This document shows positions 37,634 to 47,576 of a stretch of DNA of 58,120 bases, piece after piece. The notes below the pieces were generated by a model, which had not been told where the DNA came from, did not search any database, and was given only the letters and a program-made list of their open reading frames with translations. The stretch is from Sphingobacteriia bacterium (GTDB lineage: Bacteria > Bacteroidota > Bacteroidia > Chitinophagales > Chitinophagaceae): NCBI GenBank assembly GCA_015999745.1, contig JAECQP010000019.1, positions 1-58,120 of the forward strand. Direction: 5' to 3'. A program made the position numbers and the translations under genes. Numbering within the stretch: position 1 is the stretch's first letter; every line of letters begins with the position of its first letter.

Positions 37634-38335
37634 ATGACCTGGAAACAAGTCTTCACCTCGTCTGTCGGTAAAAAGCTGATTATGGGCTTAACCGGAATCT
37701 CCCTCGTTTTGTTTTTAATTGTGCATGCAGGAATCAACGCCTGTGTATTTGCCGACCTGGCCGACCCCGGCGAAAACGGTGAAATGTTTAATAAGGCCGC
37801 CCATTTCATGGGTTCCACCGTGTTGATCAGAATTACCGAAATCGGGCTGTTTGCAGGAATTATTCTGCACATTGTACAGGGACTGTTACTGACTGCAGAA
37901 AACAAAAAGCGCCGCAACGTCGGATATGCAGTTCCCTACACAGCAGGTAGTAAATGGTACAGCAGAAGCATGGGCCTCCTCGGCACATTGATCCTGTTGT
38001 TCCTGGTGCTTCACCTTTACCACTTCTGGGCTTCCGCCCGTTTTACCGGCAGGGGACTGGAACCGGTAACCTATAACGGGGTGGAAATGCACAATATGTT
38101 TGGCCTGATGAAAGCAACCTTTTCCGAATGGTGGGTTGTAATCGTATACGCATTGGGATGCCTTTCCCTCTACTATCACCTGGCACACGGATTTCAAAGT
38201 GCATTCAAAACACTGGGCGTTCACAACAAAAGATACAATGCCATGCTGAGCAGCCTGGGTTATGGCTTTTCGGCCGTAATCACCATTGTATTCATCCTGA
38301 TGCCGCTGAGCTTTGTATTAGGCTGGGTCGGGTAA
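37634..38335 (+). CDS. sdhC: Succinate dehydrogenase/fumarate reductase cytochrome b subunit
   Basis: 233 residues with five hydrophobic helices, matching the single-chain, two-haem b558 anchor of B-type complexes. Histidines within helices (IVHAGINA, LHIVQG, LVLHLYHFW, YYHLAHGFQ) are the likely haem ligands. It anchors the complex in the inner membrane and passes electrons to or from quinone. It is first in the order sdhC-sdhA-sdhB, with a consensus promoter upstream. Confidence 0.95.
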   Translation: MTWKQVFTSSVGKKLIMGLTGISLVLFLIVHAGINACVFADLADPGENGEMFNKAAHFMGSTVLIRITEIGLFAGIILHIVQGLLLTAENKKRRNVGYAVPYTAGSKWYSRSMGLLGTLILLFLVLHLYHFWASARFTGRGLEPVTYNGVEMHNMFGLMKATFSEWWVVIVYALGCLSLYYHLAHGFQSAFKTLGVHNKRYNAMLSSLGYGFSAVITIVFILMPLSFVLGWVG

Positions 38336-38410
38336 GCAGCAACCGCAGACCATGGGCGGAGACCATGGATAACACACGAATAAAATTCTACTCATAATAA
38401 ACCATCGGAT

Positions 38411-40384
38411 ATGTTAGATGCTAAAATTCCTTCAGGACCATTGGATATCAAATGGACCGAATACAAGGGACACTGCAAACTGGTAAACCCGGCCAATAAA
38501 AGAAAGCTGGAAGTAATTGTGGTGGGAACAGGATTAGCCGGCGCTTCTGCAGCCGCCACACTGGGCGAACTGGGCTATAAAGTAAAAGCGTTCTGTTTTC
38601 AGGATTCTCCGCGTCGTGCGCACTCCATTGCGGCACAGGGCGGAATCAATGCTGCCAAAAATTACCAGAACGATGGCGACAGCGTTTTCCGTTTATTTTA
38701 TGATACCATCAAAGGCGGCGACTACCGTGCACGCGAAGCCAACGTTCACCGTTTATCCGAAGTAAGTGGTAATATCATTGATCAGTGTGTTGCTCAAGGG
38801 GTTCCTTTTGCACGCGAATACGGCGGCTTATTAAGCAACCGTTCATTCGGCGGCACCCAGGTTCAAAGAACATTCTATGCTGCGGGCCAGACCGGCCAGC
38901 AATTATTGATCGGCGCTTACCAGGCACTGGAGCGCCAGGTAGCGCTGGGTAATGTAAAAATGTATTCCCGTCATGAAATGCTCGAGGTTGTAAAGATCGA
39001 CGGCAAAGCAAGGGGAATCATTGCCCGCGACCTGGTGAATGGTAAACTGGAAAGACATTTCGGACATGCAGTATTACTTTGCACCGGTGGTTATGGTAAC
39101 GTATTCTACCTGTCTACCAACGCCATGGGCAGTAACGTTACAGCAGCATGGAAGGCGCATAAGAACGGTGCGGCGTTTGCCAACCCCTGCTTTACACAGA
39201 TTCACCCAACCTGTATTCCGGTGAGCGGAGATCACCAGTCTAAACTGACCCTGATGTCCGAGTCATTGAGAAATGACGGACGGATCTGGGTTCCAAAGAA
39301 GAAGGGAGAAACCAGGAAAGCAACTGATATTCCGGAAGAAGAAAGAGATTACTACCTCGAAAGAAGATACCCTGCATTTGGTAACCTGGTACCGCGCGAT
39401 GTGGCATCGAGAGCTGCCAAAGAAAGATGTGATGAAGGATACGGTGTAGGTACCAGCAAACAGGCGGTATACCTGGATTTTGCCGATGCAATTGTTCGGT
39501 ACGGTAAGATTGAAGCCGGCAAGGAAGGCAAGCCGGATATGAGCATGGAAGAGATCATTGTACTGGGTAAGGAAGTGGTGAAAGAGAAATACGGTAACCT
39601 CTTCGATATGTATGAAAAGATCACCGGCGAAAACCCTTATGAAGTACCCATGCGTATTTATCCTGCGGTACACTATACCATGGGTGGCTTATGGGTAGAC
39701 TATGAATTACAAACAAGCGTTCCCGGATTATATGCTTTGGGTGAAGCCAACTTCAGCGATCACGGAGCCAACCGTTTGGGCGCTTCCGCGCTGATGCAGG
39801 GCCTGGCCGATGGTTACTTTGTCATTCCTTATACACTGGGAAACAACCTGGCAGAAGAAATTTACAGCAAGGCGATAGAAACCTCCCACCCTGCTTTTGA
39901 AGCTGCTGAAAAAGAAGTTGCTTCCAGGATTGAAAAACTGATGGGTGTCCGGGGTAAACAGTCTGTGGAAAGCTTCCACAAACGCCTGGGCAAAATCATG
40001 TGGGAGAAATGCGGTATGGCCCGTAACAAAGAAGGCCTGCAGCAAGCCATCCGGGAAATCCAGGAATTGAAAAAAGAATTCTGGAACGATGTGAGAATCC
40101 CCGGAAGTATCGATGAAATGAATCCTGAGCTGGATAAGGCCAATCGTGTCGCCGACTTCCTGGAACTGGGCGAACTGATGTGCCAGGATGCGTATAACAG
40201 GAACGAAAGCTGTGGCGGGCATTTCAGAGAAGATTTCCAGACACCGGACGGAGAAGCATTGCGCGACGATTCCAACTACATGTATGTGGCAGCCTGGGAA
40301 TACAAAGGAGAGCATGAATGGACCCTGCATAAGGAACCATTGGTGTACGATGTTGTTAAACCTACACAACGTTCATATAAATAA
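38411..40384 (+). CDS. sdhA: Succinate dehydrogenase/fumarate reductase flavoprotein
   Basis: 657 residues. The FAD-binding [10 protein letters not shown] near residue 38, the FAD-linking His in [12 protein letters not shown], and the active-site segments TQIHPTCI and YTMGGLWVD are present. B-type flavoproteins of this length are usual in Bacteroidota. It oxidises succinate to fumarate in the citric acid cycle and may run in reverse. It follows sdhC by 75 bases and precedes sdhB by 27. Confidence 0.97.
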   Translation: MLDAKIPSGPLDIKWTEYKGHCKLVNPANKRKLEVIVVGTGLAGASAAATLGELGYKVKAFCFQDSPRRAHSIAAQGGINAAKNYQNDGDSVFRLFYDTIKGGDYRAREANVHRLSEVSGNIIDQCVAQGVPFAREYGGLLSNRSFGGTQVQRTFYAAGQTGQQLLIGAYQALERQVALGNVKMYSRHEMLEVVKIDGKARGIIARDLVNGKLERHFGHAVLLCTGGYGNVFYLSTNAMGSNVTAAWKAHKNGAAFANPCFTQIHPTCIPVSGDHQSKLTLMSESLRNDGRIWVPKKKGETRKATDIPEEERDYYLERRYPAFGNLVPRDVASRAAKERCDEGYGVGTSKQAVYLDFADAIVRYGKIEAGKEGKPDMSMEEIIVLGKEVVKEKYGNLFDMYEKITGENPYEVPMRIYPAVHYTMGGLWVDYELQTSVPGLYALGEANFSDHGANRLGASALMQGLADGYFVIPYTLGNNLAEEIYSKAIETSHPAFEAAEKEVASRIEKLMGVRGKQSVESFHKRLGKIMWEKCGMARNKEGLQQAIREIQELKKEFWNDVRIPGSIDEMNPELDKANRVADFLELGELMCQDAYNRNESCGGHFREDFQTPDGEALRDDSNYMYVAAWEYKGEHEWTLHKEPLVYDVVKPTQRSYK

Positions 40385-40411
40385 TCTATCGTAAACGACA
40401 AATCTTTTAGA

Positions 40412-41176
40412 ATGGAACACTACAATATGAATCTGACTGTAAAAGTCTGGAGACAAAAAAACAGCAGGGCGCAGGGCAATTTCGAAAACTATTCCGTGAA
40501 GAATATTTCTTCCGAAATGTCCTTCCTCGAAATGATCGATGTGTTGAACGAAGAATTGATTGTGGAAGGAAAAGAACCAATAGCATTTGACCATGACTGC
40601 CGCGAGGGTATTTGCGGACAATGTTCCATGTATATCAATGGCAAGCCGCACGGACCCTGGCAGGCCAACACCACCTGCCAGTTGCACATGCGTGCATTCA
40701 AAGACGGAGACACTATTGTGGTGGAACCCTGGAGATCTGCAGCATTCCCGGTAATCAAGGATCTGATGGTAGACCGTTCTGCATTTGACCGTATTGTACA
40801 GGCAGGAGGTTTTATCAGTGTCAACACTGGTAACGCAGTAGACGGGAATTCTCTTCCGATCAATAAGGATGCGGCAGATGCTTCCTTTGCAGCCGCCATG
40901 TGTATTGGTTGCGGTGCATGTGTGGCAGCCTGTAAGAACAGTTCTGCTATGCTGTTCCTGAGCGCAAAAGTAGCTCACCTGGCTTTACTGCCACAGGGTG
41001 AGCCAGAACGCAAATCCCGTGTAATGAACATGGTAGCACAGATGGATAAGGAAGGATTCGGCGCCTGTACCAATACCGGCGCGTGCGAAGCTACCTGTCC
41101 CAAGGAAATTTCTATCAGCAATATTGCACGCCTGAACCACGAATACTTAAGAGCCAGCCTCACCGCTGAAAAATAA
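40412..41176 (+). CDS. sdhB: Succinate dehydrogenase/fumarate reductase iron-sulfur protein
   Basis: 254 residues with three cluster sites. The [2Fe-2S] site is in [12 protein letters not shown] with a later Cys in TTCQLH. The C-terminal ferredoxin-like half has [12 protein letters not shown] and a second cysteine set in [14 protein letters not shown]. It passes electrons from FAD to the haem subunit. It ends the operon and is followed 18 bases later by a strong terminator. Confidence 0.97.
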   Translation: MEHYNMNLTVKVWRQKNSRAQGNFENYSVKNISSEMSFLEMIDVLNEELIVEGKEPIAFDHDCREGICGQCSMYINGKPHGPWQANTTCQLHMRAFKDGDTIVVEPWRSAAFPVIKDLMVDRSAFDRIVQAGGFISVNTGNAVDGNSLPINKDAADASFAAAMCIGCGACVAACKNSSAMLFLSAKVAHLALLPQGEPERKSRVMNMVAQMDKEGFGACTNTGACEATCPKEISISNIARLNHEYLRASLTAEK

Positions 41177-41194
41177 ATTGAACAACATCAAAGG

Positions 41195-41226
41195 AAAGCC
41201 ATTGAAGTTTCAATGGCTTTTTTTGT
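41195..41226 (+). terminator. Rho-independent terminator of sdhCAB
   Basis: Arms AAAGCCATTGAA and TTCAATGGCTTT are fully complementary with a very short loop and are followed by a T-run. Confidence 0.9.
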
Positions 41227-41238
41227 TCACCGGAAATT

Positions 41239-43326
41239 ATGAAGAAAGAACCTTATCAATGGCCCGCAGTGAAGGCCCCTGTTGCTGAAATCAAACCTGT
41301 GGTAAGAACCCTGCACGGAGAATCCGTAACGGATAACTATTACTGGATGATCGACTATTTTAAAAAAGGGCCCGACAGCAACAAAGTGATTGATTATCTC
41401 CATGCAGAGAATGCCTATACCGATGCGATGCTGAACGGCACCAAATCCTTTCAGGAAACCCTGTTCAACGAAATGAAGGCAAGAATCAGGGAAAAAGACG
41501 AGAGTGTCCCGGTATTCAAAAACGGGTATTATTATTATACCAGAACAGAGGAAGGAAAACAATACTATAAATACTGCCGGAAAAAAGGAAGCCTGGACGC
41601 ACCCGAAGAGTTGTTGCTGGATGTGGATGCAATGGCCGGGAGTAAAGCCTATTACAGTCTTTCCGGCATTACTGTAAGCGAGAACAACGAACTACTGGCA
41701 TACGGGGTGGATGAATTATCCCGCAGGCAATACACCATTGAGATCAGGAACCTGGTCACAGGCACAATTTATCCGGAGCGCATTATGGGTACGGCAGGCG
41801 ACCCGGTTTGGGCCGGAGACAACACCACCCTGTTCTATACTGCCAATAACCCGGTATTGCTTCTATCAGAGAAAATTAAAAAGCACCGGCTGGGTACAGA
41901 TGCCCGCGAAGATGTGGTGGTGTATGAGGAAACCGACAAGAGTAATTATATCGGCGTGGAGAAATCTAAGAATGACCGGTATATCTTCATCGTATCGCAG
42001 GCTACCGTTTCGTCGGAAACCTTTTATATCAGCGCAGATACCCCAGATGCTGCATTCCGTTCATTCCAGCCGAGGATAAAGGAAGTGTTGTACAATGTAT
42101 ACGCACTGGAAGACCGTTTCCTGATTACGACCAACCAGAAAGCGCTCAACTTCAGGTTGATGGAAACCCCGCTTGATCAAACAACGGCGGATCACTGGAA
42201 AGAAATCATTCCGCACCGTAGTGAGGTATTATTGCAGGGCCTGGAAGAGTTTCGTGAATTTATTGTGATCAATGAAAGAAAGAACGGGTTGGTAAGATTG
42301 CGCGTGCGTCAACTCACTACCGGCCAGGAGCACTATATTGATTTTGGAGAAGCTGCATACACGGCCTCATTCAACACCAACCCGGAATACAACAGCAACA
42401 CGCTGCGCTACGGGTACACTTCCCTCATCACGCCGGCTTCCATTTATGCGTACAACATGATTTCGAAAGAGCGGAAATTACTGAAACAGCAGGAAGTGCT
42501 TGGTGGATACCAACCAAAGGATTATACCACTGAAAGAGTGTATGCAACCGCACAGGATGGAACAAAAATTCCGGTCTCCATTGTTTATAAGAATGGCTTT
42601 GTGAAAGACGGTAATGCCCCGCTCCTGCTGTACGCCTACGGCGCTTATGGAATCAGTATGGATGTTGGCTTCAACAGTACCCGGCTCAGTTTGCTGAACA
42701 GGGGATTTGCATTTGCCGTTGCCCATATTCGCGGCGGGCAGGACCTGGGACGGCAGTGGTACGAAGATGGGAAACTGATGAAGAAGCTCAACACGTTTAC
42801 CGATTTTATTGACTGTGGTCAATACCTGGTTCAGCATCAATACACTTCGAAAGAACATCTCTATGCCCAGGGCGGCAGTGCAGGAGGATTGCTGATCGGC
42901 GCGGTACTGAACATGGCGCCTGATCTCTGGCATGGCGCCATTGCACAGGTACCTTTTGTTGATGTGGTGAATACCATGCTGGATGAATCCATTCCACTCA
43001 CCACCAATGAATTTGATGAATGGGGAAATCCTCAAAAACAGGAAGCCTACCAATACATGAAAATTTATTCCCCATATGAAAACGTTGAAGCAAAAAAATA
43101 TCCGCACCTGCTGGTGACCACCGGCCTGCACGACAGCCAGGTACAGTATTTTGAACCCGCCAAATGGGTGGCCAGGCTCCGCGCGGTAAAAAACGGCCAG
43201 AACGTATTGCTGTTGCATACCAACATGGATTTTGGGCATGGCGGCGCATCCGGCAGATTTGATTATTTAAAAGATATTGCATTGAATGATGCCTTCCTCT
43301 TTGCGCTGGAAGGTATTCAGGAATAG
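41239..43326 (+). CDS. S9 family peptidase, oligopeptidase B-like
   Basis: 695 residues: an N-terminal seven-bladed propeller (about 70-400) and a C-terminal alpha/beta hydrolase. The catalytic triad is S547 in GGSAGG, D632 in LHDSQV and H667 in FGHGG. There is no signal peptide, so it is cytosolic. Oligopeptidase B enzymes cut short peptides after Arg or Lys. It stands directly after the sdh terminator and 8 bases before trmN6, with which it may be co-transcribed. Confidence 0.94.
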   Translation: MKKEPYQWPAVKAPVAEIKPVVRTLHGESVTDNYYWMIDYFKKGPDSNKVIDYLHAENAYTDAMLNGTKSFQETLFNEMKARIREKDESVPVFKNGYYYYTRTEEGKQYYKYCRKKGSLDAPEELLLDVDAMAGSKAYYSLSGITVSENNELLAYGVDELSRRQYTIEIRNLVTGTIYPERIMGTAGDPVWAGDNTTLFYTANNPVLLLSEKIKKHRLGTDAREDVVVYEETDKSNYIGVEKSKNDRYIFIVSQATVSSETFYISADTPDAAFRSFQPRIKEVLYNVYALEDRFLITTNQKALNFRLMETPLDQTTADHWKEIIPHRSEVLLQGLEEFREFIVINERKNGLVRLRVRQLTTGQEHYIDFGEAAYTASFNTNPEYNSNTLRYGYTSLITPASIYAYNMISKERKLLKQQEVLGGYQPKDYTTERVYATAQDGTKIPVSIVYKNGFVKDGNAPLLLYAYGAYGISMDVGFNSTRLSLLNRGFAFAVAHIRGGQDLGRQWYEDGKLMKKLNTFTDFIDCGQYLVQHQYTSKEHLYAQGGSAGGLLIGAVLNMAPDLWHGAIAQVPFVDVVNTMLDESIPLTTNEFDEWGNPQKQEAYQYMKIYSPYENVEAKKYPHLLVTTGLHDSQVQYFEPAKWVARLRAVKNGQNVLLLHTNMDFGHGGASGRFDYLKDIALNDAFLFALEGIQE

Positions 43327-43334
43327 CAGAAGCC

Positions 43335-44060
43335 ATGCCCAACCCTTATTTTCATTTCAAAGCGTTCACCATTTACCAGGATGCCTGCGCCATGAAAGTG
43401 TGTACCGACTCCTGTCTTTTTGGTGCATGGGTTGCAGATTACCTGCAACAACAGCAACCCAATGTCAAAAACATACTCGACATTGGAACCGGTACCGGTT
43501 TACTGGCATTGATGCTGGCGCAGCAACTCCCTGCATTGGTAGGTGCAGTGGAGATCGATGAAGCTGCAGCGGTACAGGCTGCAGGTAATTTTTCAGCATC
43601 ACCCTGGAGTGCCCGGCTGCAGGTAAGCCATTGTTCCATCCAGGACTTTGCTGCTGCATCCCCTACCCTGTACGATTTCATCATCAGCAATCCCCCATTT
43701 TTTGAAAACGATCTGCAAAGCGGACAGGAAAACCGGAACCTTGCCCTGCACAGCAAGGCATTGAGGTTGAACCAACTGATTGGCGGGATAGAACAATTGC
43801 TTCACCCGGGAGGTCGTTTTGCCGTACTGATTCCTTTTTCCAGGAGTGCTTATTTTAAAGCGGAAGCCGAGAAATCGGGTTTTTATCCCTTCGGGGAAGT
43901 TCGGGTAAGACAGACCACCGGCCACGGGTTTTTCAGGTCCATGCTGATTTTTGGCAAGGAGTCGGCCGAATGCATTACGGAAGACCTCGCAATCAAGGAA
44001 GGCCCCGGTTATACAAACGGTTTCCGTAAACTGCTTACCCCCTATTACTTACCATTCTAA
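43335..44060 (+). CDS. trmN6: tRNA1(Val) (adenine(37)-N6)-methyltransferase
   Basis: 241 residues. The N-terminus FHFKAFTIYQDACAMKVCTD is typical of TrmN6/YfiC, followed by the SAM-binding motif DIGTGTGLL (about 50-60) and the adenine-N6 methylase motif N119-P-P-F. It methylates A37 of tRNA-Val in the cytosol. Confidence 0.93.
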   Translation: MPNPYFHFKAFTIYQDACAMKVCTDSCLFGAWVADYLQQQQPNVKNILDIGTGTGLLALMLAQQLPALVGAVEIDEAAAVQAAGNFSASPWSARLQVSHCSIQDFAAASPTLYDFIISNPPFFENDLQSGQENRNLALHSKALRLNQLIGGIEQLLHPGGRFAVLIPFSRSAYFKAEAEKSGFYPFGEVRVRQTTGHGFFRSMLIFGKESAECITEDLAIKEGPGYTNGFRKLLTPYYLPF

Positions 44061-44074
44061 TTGATTACCTTCGC

Positions 44075-44479
44075 ATGGTGAATTATTTTAAGACATTAAT
44101 ACTCGGCGTCATCCTGCTGATTGCAGGGTGTAAAACGGAAGATAAAACAATGCATCCTGCCGAAAGCGGCCTGGATGCGGGTCGTGAATTCCTGGAAGCC
44201 TGCAACAAAGGCGATTTCAGCAGGGCGGCATTTTATATGTTGCCGGACAACAGCAACGAAGGATACCTGAAAAATACCGAAGCAGCATTTCGCAAAAAAG
44301 ATAAAGAAGAAAGAGAGCAATTGAGGACTGCATCCATCAACATTCAATCTGTGGACGAGCCAACCGATTCCACCGTGCTGATGCAATACAGCAACTCGGT
44401 TGATACCCGGTCTAAAAAACTATCCATAATCCGCCGGAACAATCAGTGGATGGTAGATTATAAAAAAACATTTCAATAG
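44075..44479 (+). CDS. Small DUF4878-like lipoprotein
   Basis: 134 residues with a lipobox (LIAGC, Cys at residue 19), so it is likely lipid-anchored in the periplasm or outer membrane. The body, with a FLEACNKGDFSRAAFYM helix and a final WMVDYKKTFQ strand, has the NTF2-like layout of DUF4878 proteins. Its role is unknown. It lies between trmN6 and crcB, 14 and 9 bases from each. Confidence 0.8.
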   Translation: MVNYFKTLILGVILLIAGCKTEDKTMHPAESGLDAGREFLEACNKGDFSRAAFYMLPDNSNEGYLKNTEAAFRKKDKEEREQLRTASINIQSVDEPTDSTVLMQYSNSVDTRSKKLSIIRRNNQWMVDYKKTFQ

Positions 44480-44488
44480 TAAGGCTCC

Positions 44489-44845
44489 ATGAGGAATATA
44501 TTGCTGGTAGGCATTGGAGGCATGTTCGGATCCGTACTCAGGTACCTCGCCTCGGTCTGGATTAAACCGGTCAACTTTCCGCTGGCTACTTTAAGCGTTA
44601 ATATATTGGGATCTTTCCTGATCGGGCTCATCATGGGATGGGCTGCAAAGCAGCCCCAGAGCGAGTTCTGGCGGTTGTTGCTGGCAACGGGCATCTGCGG
44701 CGGCTTTACCACTTTTTCTGCATTTGCCTGGGAAAATTTACAGATGCTGAATCAGCAACGGTATATGCATTTTTGTATCTATGCGGGCGGCACATTAATT
44801 TTATCACTCATAGCGGTAGCCATTGGCTACTGGCTTACCAAATAA
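44489..44845 (+). CDS. crcB: Fluoride channel CrcB/FluC
   Basis: 118 residues with four membrane helices, the N-terminal GGMFGSVLRY and the signature GGFTTFSAF (about 72-80) that lines the fluoride path. It forms a dual-topology dimer that exports fluoride. No fluoride riboswitch can precede it, since the upstream gene ends 9 bases away. The next gene, ppa, encodes an enzyme that fluoride strongly inhibits. Confidence 0.95.
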   Translation: MRNILLVGIGGMFGSVLRYLASVWIKPVNFPLATLSVNILGSFLIGLIMGWAAKQPQSEFWRLLLATGICGGFTTFSAFAWENLQMLNQQRYMHFCIYAGGTLILSLIAVAIGYWLTK

Positions 44846-44864
44846 ATAAATCAAGCAATCTAAT

Positions 44865-45413
44865 ATGGAATCACAAACAGTAAAACATCCCTGGCATGGT
44901 GTTCATCATGGAGAAAATGCACCTCGTGAAGTTAATGCCATCATTGAAATTCCGCAAGGATCCCGTTGTAAGTATGAGATCGATAAGGAAACCGGTTTAC
45001 TGAAGCTGGACAGGGTTATCTTTTCTTCTTTCCACTACCCGGTAAACTATGGTTTTATACCACAGTCTTATGGAGGAGATAAGGATCCGCTGGATATCCT
45101 GGTAATTACCTCCCTTCCTGTACAACCGCTTACACTGATGGAAGCAAAAGTAATTGGCGTAATGCAGATGATAGACCAGGGAGATCCTGATGATAAAATC
45201 ATTGCTGTTGCGGCCAATGACCCTGGTGTAAACCATTACAACAATATTGAAGAATTGCCCAAGCATTTCTTTGATGAATTACGCCACTTCTTTGAAGAAT
45301 ATAAAAGGCTGGAGAACAAAACAGTGGTGGTGGAAGAATTTGGCGACAAAGCCAAGGCGCTCCTGATTATAGAAGAAGCCATCGAATTTTATACAACCAA
45401 CTTTAAAAAATAA
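44865..45413 (+). CDS. ppa: Inorganic pyrophosphatase (family I)
   Basis: 182 residues with the signature [11 protein letters not shown] (about 67-77) and the N-terminal [15 protein letters not shown]. It hydrolyses pyrophosphate in the cytosol using magnesium. It sits 19 bases after crcB. Since fluoride is a potent inhibitor of this enzyme, pairing a fluoride exporter with its target makes sense, although the linkage may be chance. Confidence 0.97.
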   Translation: MESQTVKHPWHGVHHGENAPREVNAIIEIPQGSRCKYEIDKETGLLKLDRVIFSSFHYPVNYGFIPQSYGGDKDPLDILVITSLPVQPLTLMEAKVIGVMQMIDQGDPDDKIIAVAANDPGVNHYNNIEELPKHFFDELRHFFEEYKRLENKTVVVEEFGDKAKALLIIEEAIEFYTTNFKK

Positions 45414-45417
45414 ACAT

Positions 45418-45843
45418 ATGGACTTCACCACCATTTTACTATTGGTCGTTGTTGGCCTGGTAGCCGGTTTCCTCAGCGGGTTAATTGGGATCGGTGGAGG
45501 AGTCATCATTGTTCCTGCACTGGTATTATTTCTCGGATTTACGCAGAAAGAAGCACAGGGAACCTCCCTGGGTATCCTGCTGCTACCGGTGGGTATTCTG
45601 GCCGTAATCCAGTATTACAAACAGGGATATATGAACGTGAACTATGTATTGATAGTGGCAGCCGCATTTGTTTTGGGGGGATTCCTGGGCAGCAAGCTCG
45701 CTTTGGGGCTCAGCGATGCAAAAATGAAGAAGACTTTTGCCATTATTATGATGCTGATAGCGATCAAAATGCTGTTTTTTGACCGGCCAAAACCGGCCAA
45801 AACGGAGGATTCAACAAAAAATCAACAAACTGCCATCCAATAG
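45418..45843 (+). CDS. Half-size TauE/SafE membrane protein
   Basis: 141 residues, about half the usual length. It has one TauE repeat with the signature FLSGLIGIGGGVIIVP near residue 20 and four hydrophobic helices, then a polar tail. Its tail ends naturally, with no sign of a lost second half downstream, so it probably works as a dimer. The window also has a full-length TauE protein at 10963. It follows ppa by 4 bases. Confidence 0.87.
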   Translation: MDFTTILLLVVVGLVAGFLSGLIGIGGGVIIVPALVLFLGFTQKEAQGTSLGILLLPVGILAVIQYYKQGYMNVNYVLIVAAAFVLGGFLGSKLALGLSDAKMKKTFAIIMMLIAIKMLFFDRPKPAKTEDSTKNQQTAIQ

Positions 45844-45866
45844 ATGGTTGATTGAAATCACGGGCT

Positions 45867-45874
45867 TATATTTG
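45867..45874 (+). promoter_or_regulatory. -7 element of a 50-residue membrane protein gene
   Basis: TATATTTG matches TAnnTTTG, 15 bases before the ATG at 45890. A TTG at 45848-45850 is a possible -33 contact. Confidence 0.5.
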
Positions 45875-45889
45875 CAAAAATTAATTTTC

Positions 45890-46042
45890 ATGGAAGCAAA
45901 ACAATCTTCAGGTAAATATTGGGCATTATGCTTTTTCTGGTTAGCGGTATTGATTACGCTGCTGGTAGTATATCGCGAGTTTTTCTGGCTGGCGCTGCCC
46001 GGTACAGTTACTTATTTTGCGAAGGCCATGGATATCATGTAG
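45890..46042 (+). CDS. Small (50-residue) membrane protein
   Basis: 50 residues: a polar start (MEAKQSSGKYW), one strong membrane helix (about 12-29) and a second, more amphipathic hydrophobic stretch with aromatic residues. The gene is supported by a consensus promoter just upstream and a strong terminator 22 bases downstream, so it is a transcription unit of its own. No family is recognised. Confidence 0.68.
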   Translation: MEAKQSSGKYWALCFFWLAVLITLLVVYREFFWLALPGTVTYFAKAMDIM

Positions 46043-46064
46043 TCTGCAACCAACTTGGATATAG

Positions 46065-46099
46065 AAAATCCCTCCGGCCATCCGGGGGGATTTTTATTT
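46065..46099 (+). terminator. Rho-independent terminator
   Basis: A 13-bp stem with one G-T pair (AAAATCCCTCCGG / CCGGGGGGATTTT), a CCAT loop and a T-rich tail. Confidence 0.88.
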
Positions 46100-46159
46100 G
46101 CGTTGTGCCCTATGTTTATCCTGCAAGTCCGGCCAGTATTATTTAAAATGCCTAAATGA

Positions 46160-46927
46160 TCAGCGATAGGTCTTCATCAATCGCAGGCGATGGGTACGTT
46201 CCCCTGTATCGGAACTGATGATGCCCATATTGTCTATTTTATCAATCCGCACTTTACCGGATGAATGGATAATGGTTTCTGAATCCAGCAGAATGCCCAC
46301 ATGGGTAATCCTGCCCTCATCATTGTCGAAAAATGCCAGGTCGCCGGTCACCGCTTCCTGTAAAAAACCAACGACCTCACCCAGTTCAGCCTGTTGATAT
46401 GCATCCCTGGGAAGGGCCTTATTAAAAAACCGATACACCTGCTGAGCATACCCGCTGCAATCTATCCCAAACACCGACCTGCCACCCCAGAGATACGGCG
46501 TGTGCAGGTAGGCTGCTGCAATCCGGCGGATTTGATCGGGTTCAAAACGGGCGGTATCGGGGTTGGCAACCGCCCCCAGGTACGCAAAATGAAAGGGCCC
46601 TATCCGGGCCGTATTGTTATTGAACAAACCCAACGAAGCACCCATGGGAATCTGCATGGGGCTTCCGTTCAACTCCAGCGGATTGGTGTACCCTGCAGCA
46701 AGATTTCTTCCGGCTGCAGTGGCTTGCTCATCCGGAATTTCCACCAGTTGCGTGCGCTGGCACCATCCATCATAGCCATCGTAGCTGCAACGGAGCTTTA
46801 TGAAATCTTTGGTCGTATCAAGTATTTCGGCCGTTTCTCCAAACAGCAACTGGCTCACCATTTCACTTCTGTGTGCCGCTTCTGCTCTTAAGGGTGCGGC
46901 AGCAGTATATCCAACAACATAACCCAT
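46160..46927 (-). CDS. NlpC/P60 (C40) cysteine peptidase with SH3 domain
   Basis: 255 residues. An N-terminal SH3-like domain (about 1-65, VVGYTAAAPLRAE onward) and linker precede an NlpC/P60 domain with catalytic C157 in GIDCSGYAQ, H209 in ITHVGI and a third polar residue in IHSSGKV. No signal peptide is visible, although such enzymes cut gamma-D-Glu-meso-diaminopimelate bonds in peptidoglycan; a cytosolic recycling role is possible. Divergent from the sigma factor gene. Confidence 0.92.
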   Translation of the reverse strand: MGYVVGYTAAAPLRAEAAHRSEMVSQLLFGETAEILDTTKDFIKLRCSYDGYDGWCQRTQLVEIPDEQATAAGRNLAAGYTNPLELNGSPMQIPMGASLGLFNNNTARIGPFHFAYLGAVANPDTARFEPDQIRRIAAAYLHTPYLWGGRSVFGIDCSGYAQQVYRFFNKALPRDAYQQAELGEVVGFLQEAVTGDLAFFDNDEGRITHVGILLDSETIIHSSGKVRIDKIDNMGIISSDTGERTHRLRLMKTYR

Positions 46928-46997
46928 GAAAAAAATTTATTGAAAGGTATGGAAATTTACGTGTACCGCATCTTACCACAAATGCTTAAATTGAAGC

Positions 46998-47576
46998 GTG
47001 CAGAGAAATGAATACCAATATATCAGCGATTTGGACCTGCTTAACCGCTATCACGCCGACCACGATAAACAGTGGCTGGGTATTTTGCTGGAACGGTATA
47101 CATTGTTGTTGCTGGGGGTATGTATGAAATACCTCAAAAACGAAGAAGAAGCGAAGGACGCGGTTCAGCAGATCTTTCTGAAAGCATTGAGTGAACTCGA
47201 AAAATATCCGGTTACTTATCCTAAAAGCTGGCTTTATAAAGTAGCCTGCAATCATTGCCTGATGAAACTGCGTAATGCCAGGATCAATGTACCCATCTCA
47301 GACACGGCCGGACTGAATGAAGAACAGCCTGATACCAGCGAGGTACGGGCAAGAGAGATAAACCTGAACTTATTAGAGGAAAGCCTGGCCGAATTAAATC
47401 CCGAGCAACAAACTTGTATAACTTTATTCTATCTCCGGAAAAAGAGTTACCAGGATATCTGTAACCATACGGGATATTCGTTGTTACAGGTAAAAAGCCA
47501 TATTCAAAATGGCAAAAGGAACCTGAAAATGATCATGGAGAAAAAAAAGCAAAAGTTGAATGGCCGACTGGAATGA
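46998..47576 (+). CDS. ECF-type RNA polymerase sigma factor
   Basis: 192 residues. Region 2 (about 20-90) has YLKNEEEAKDAVQQIFLKAL and KSWLYKVACNHCLMKLR; region 4 (about 130-185) has LNPEQQTCITLFYL and a helix-turn-helix, SYQDICNHTGYSLLQVKSHI. The start must be GTG 46998, since no ATG is in frame before region 2. The next gene overlaps its end by 17 bases and probably encodes its partner. Target genes are unknown. Confidence 0.93.
   Translation: MQRNEYQYISDLDLLNRYHADHDKQWLGILLERYTLLLLGVCMKYLKNEEEAKDAVQQIFLKALSELEKYPVTYPKSWLYKVACNHCLMKLRNARINVPISDTAGLNEEQPDTSEVRAREINLNLLEESLAELNPEQQTCITLFYLRKKSYQDICNHTGYSLLQVKSHIQNGKRNLKMIMEKKKQKLNGRLE

Noticed and set aside
44480..44488. Fluoride riboswitch before crcB
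   Set aside because: Only 9 bases separate crcB from the previous gene, too few for the aptamer.
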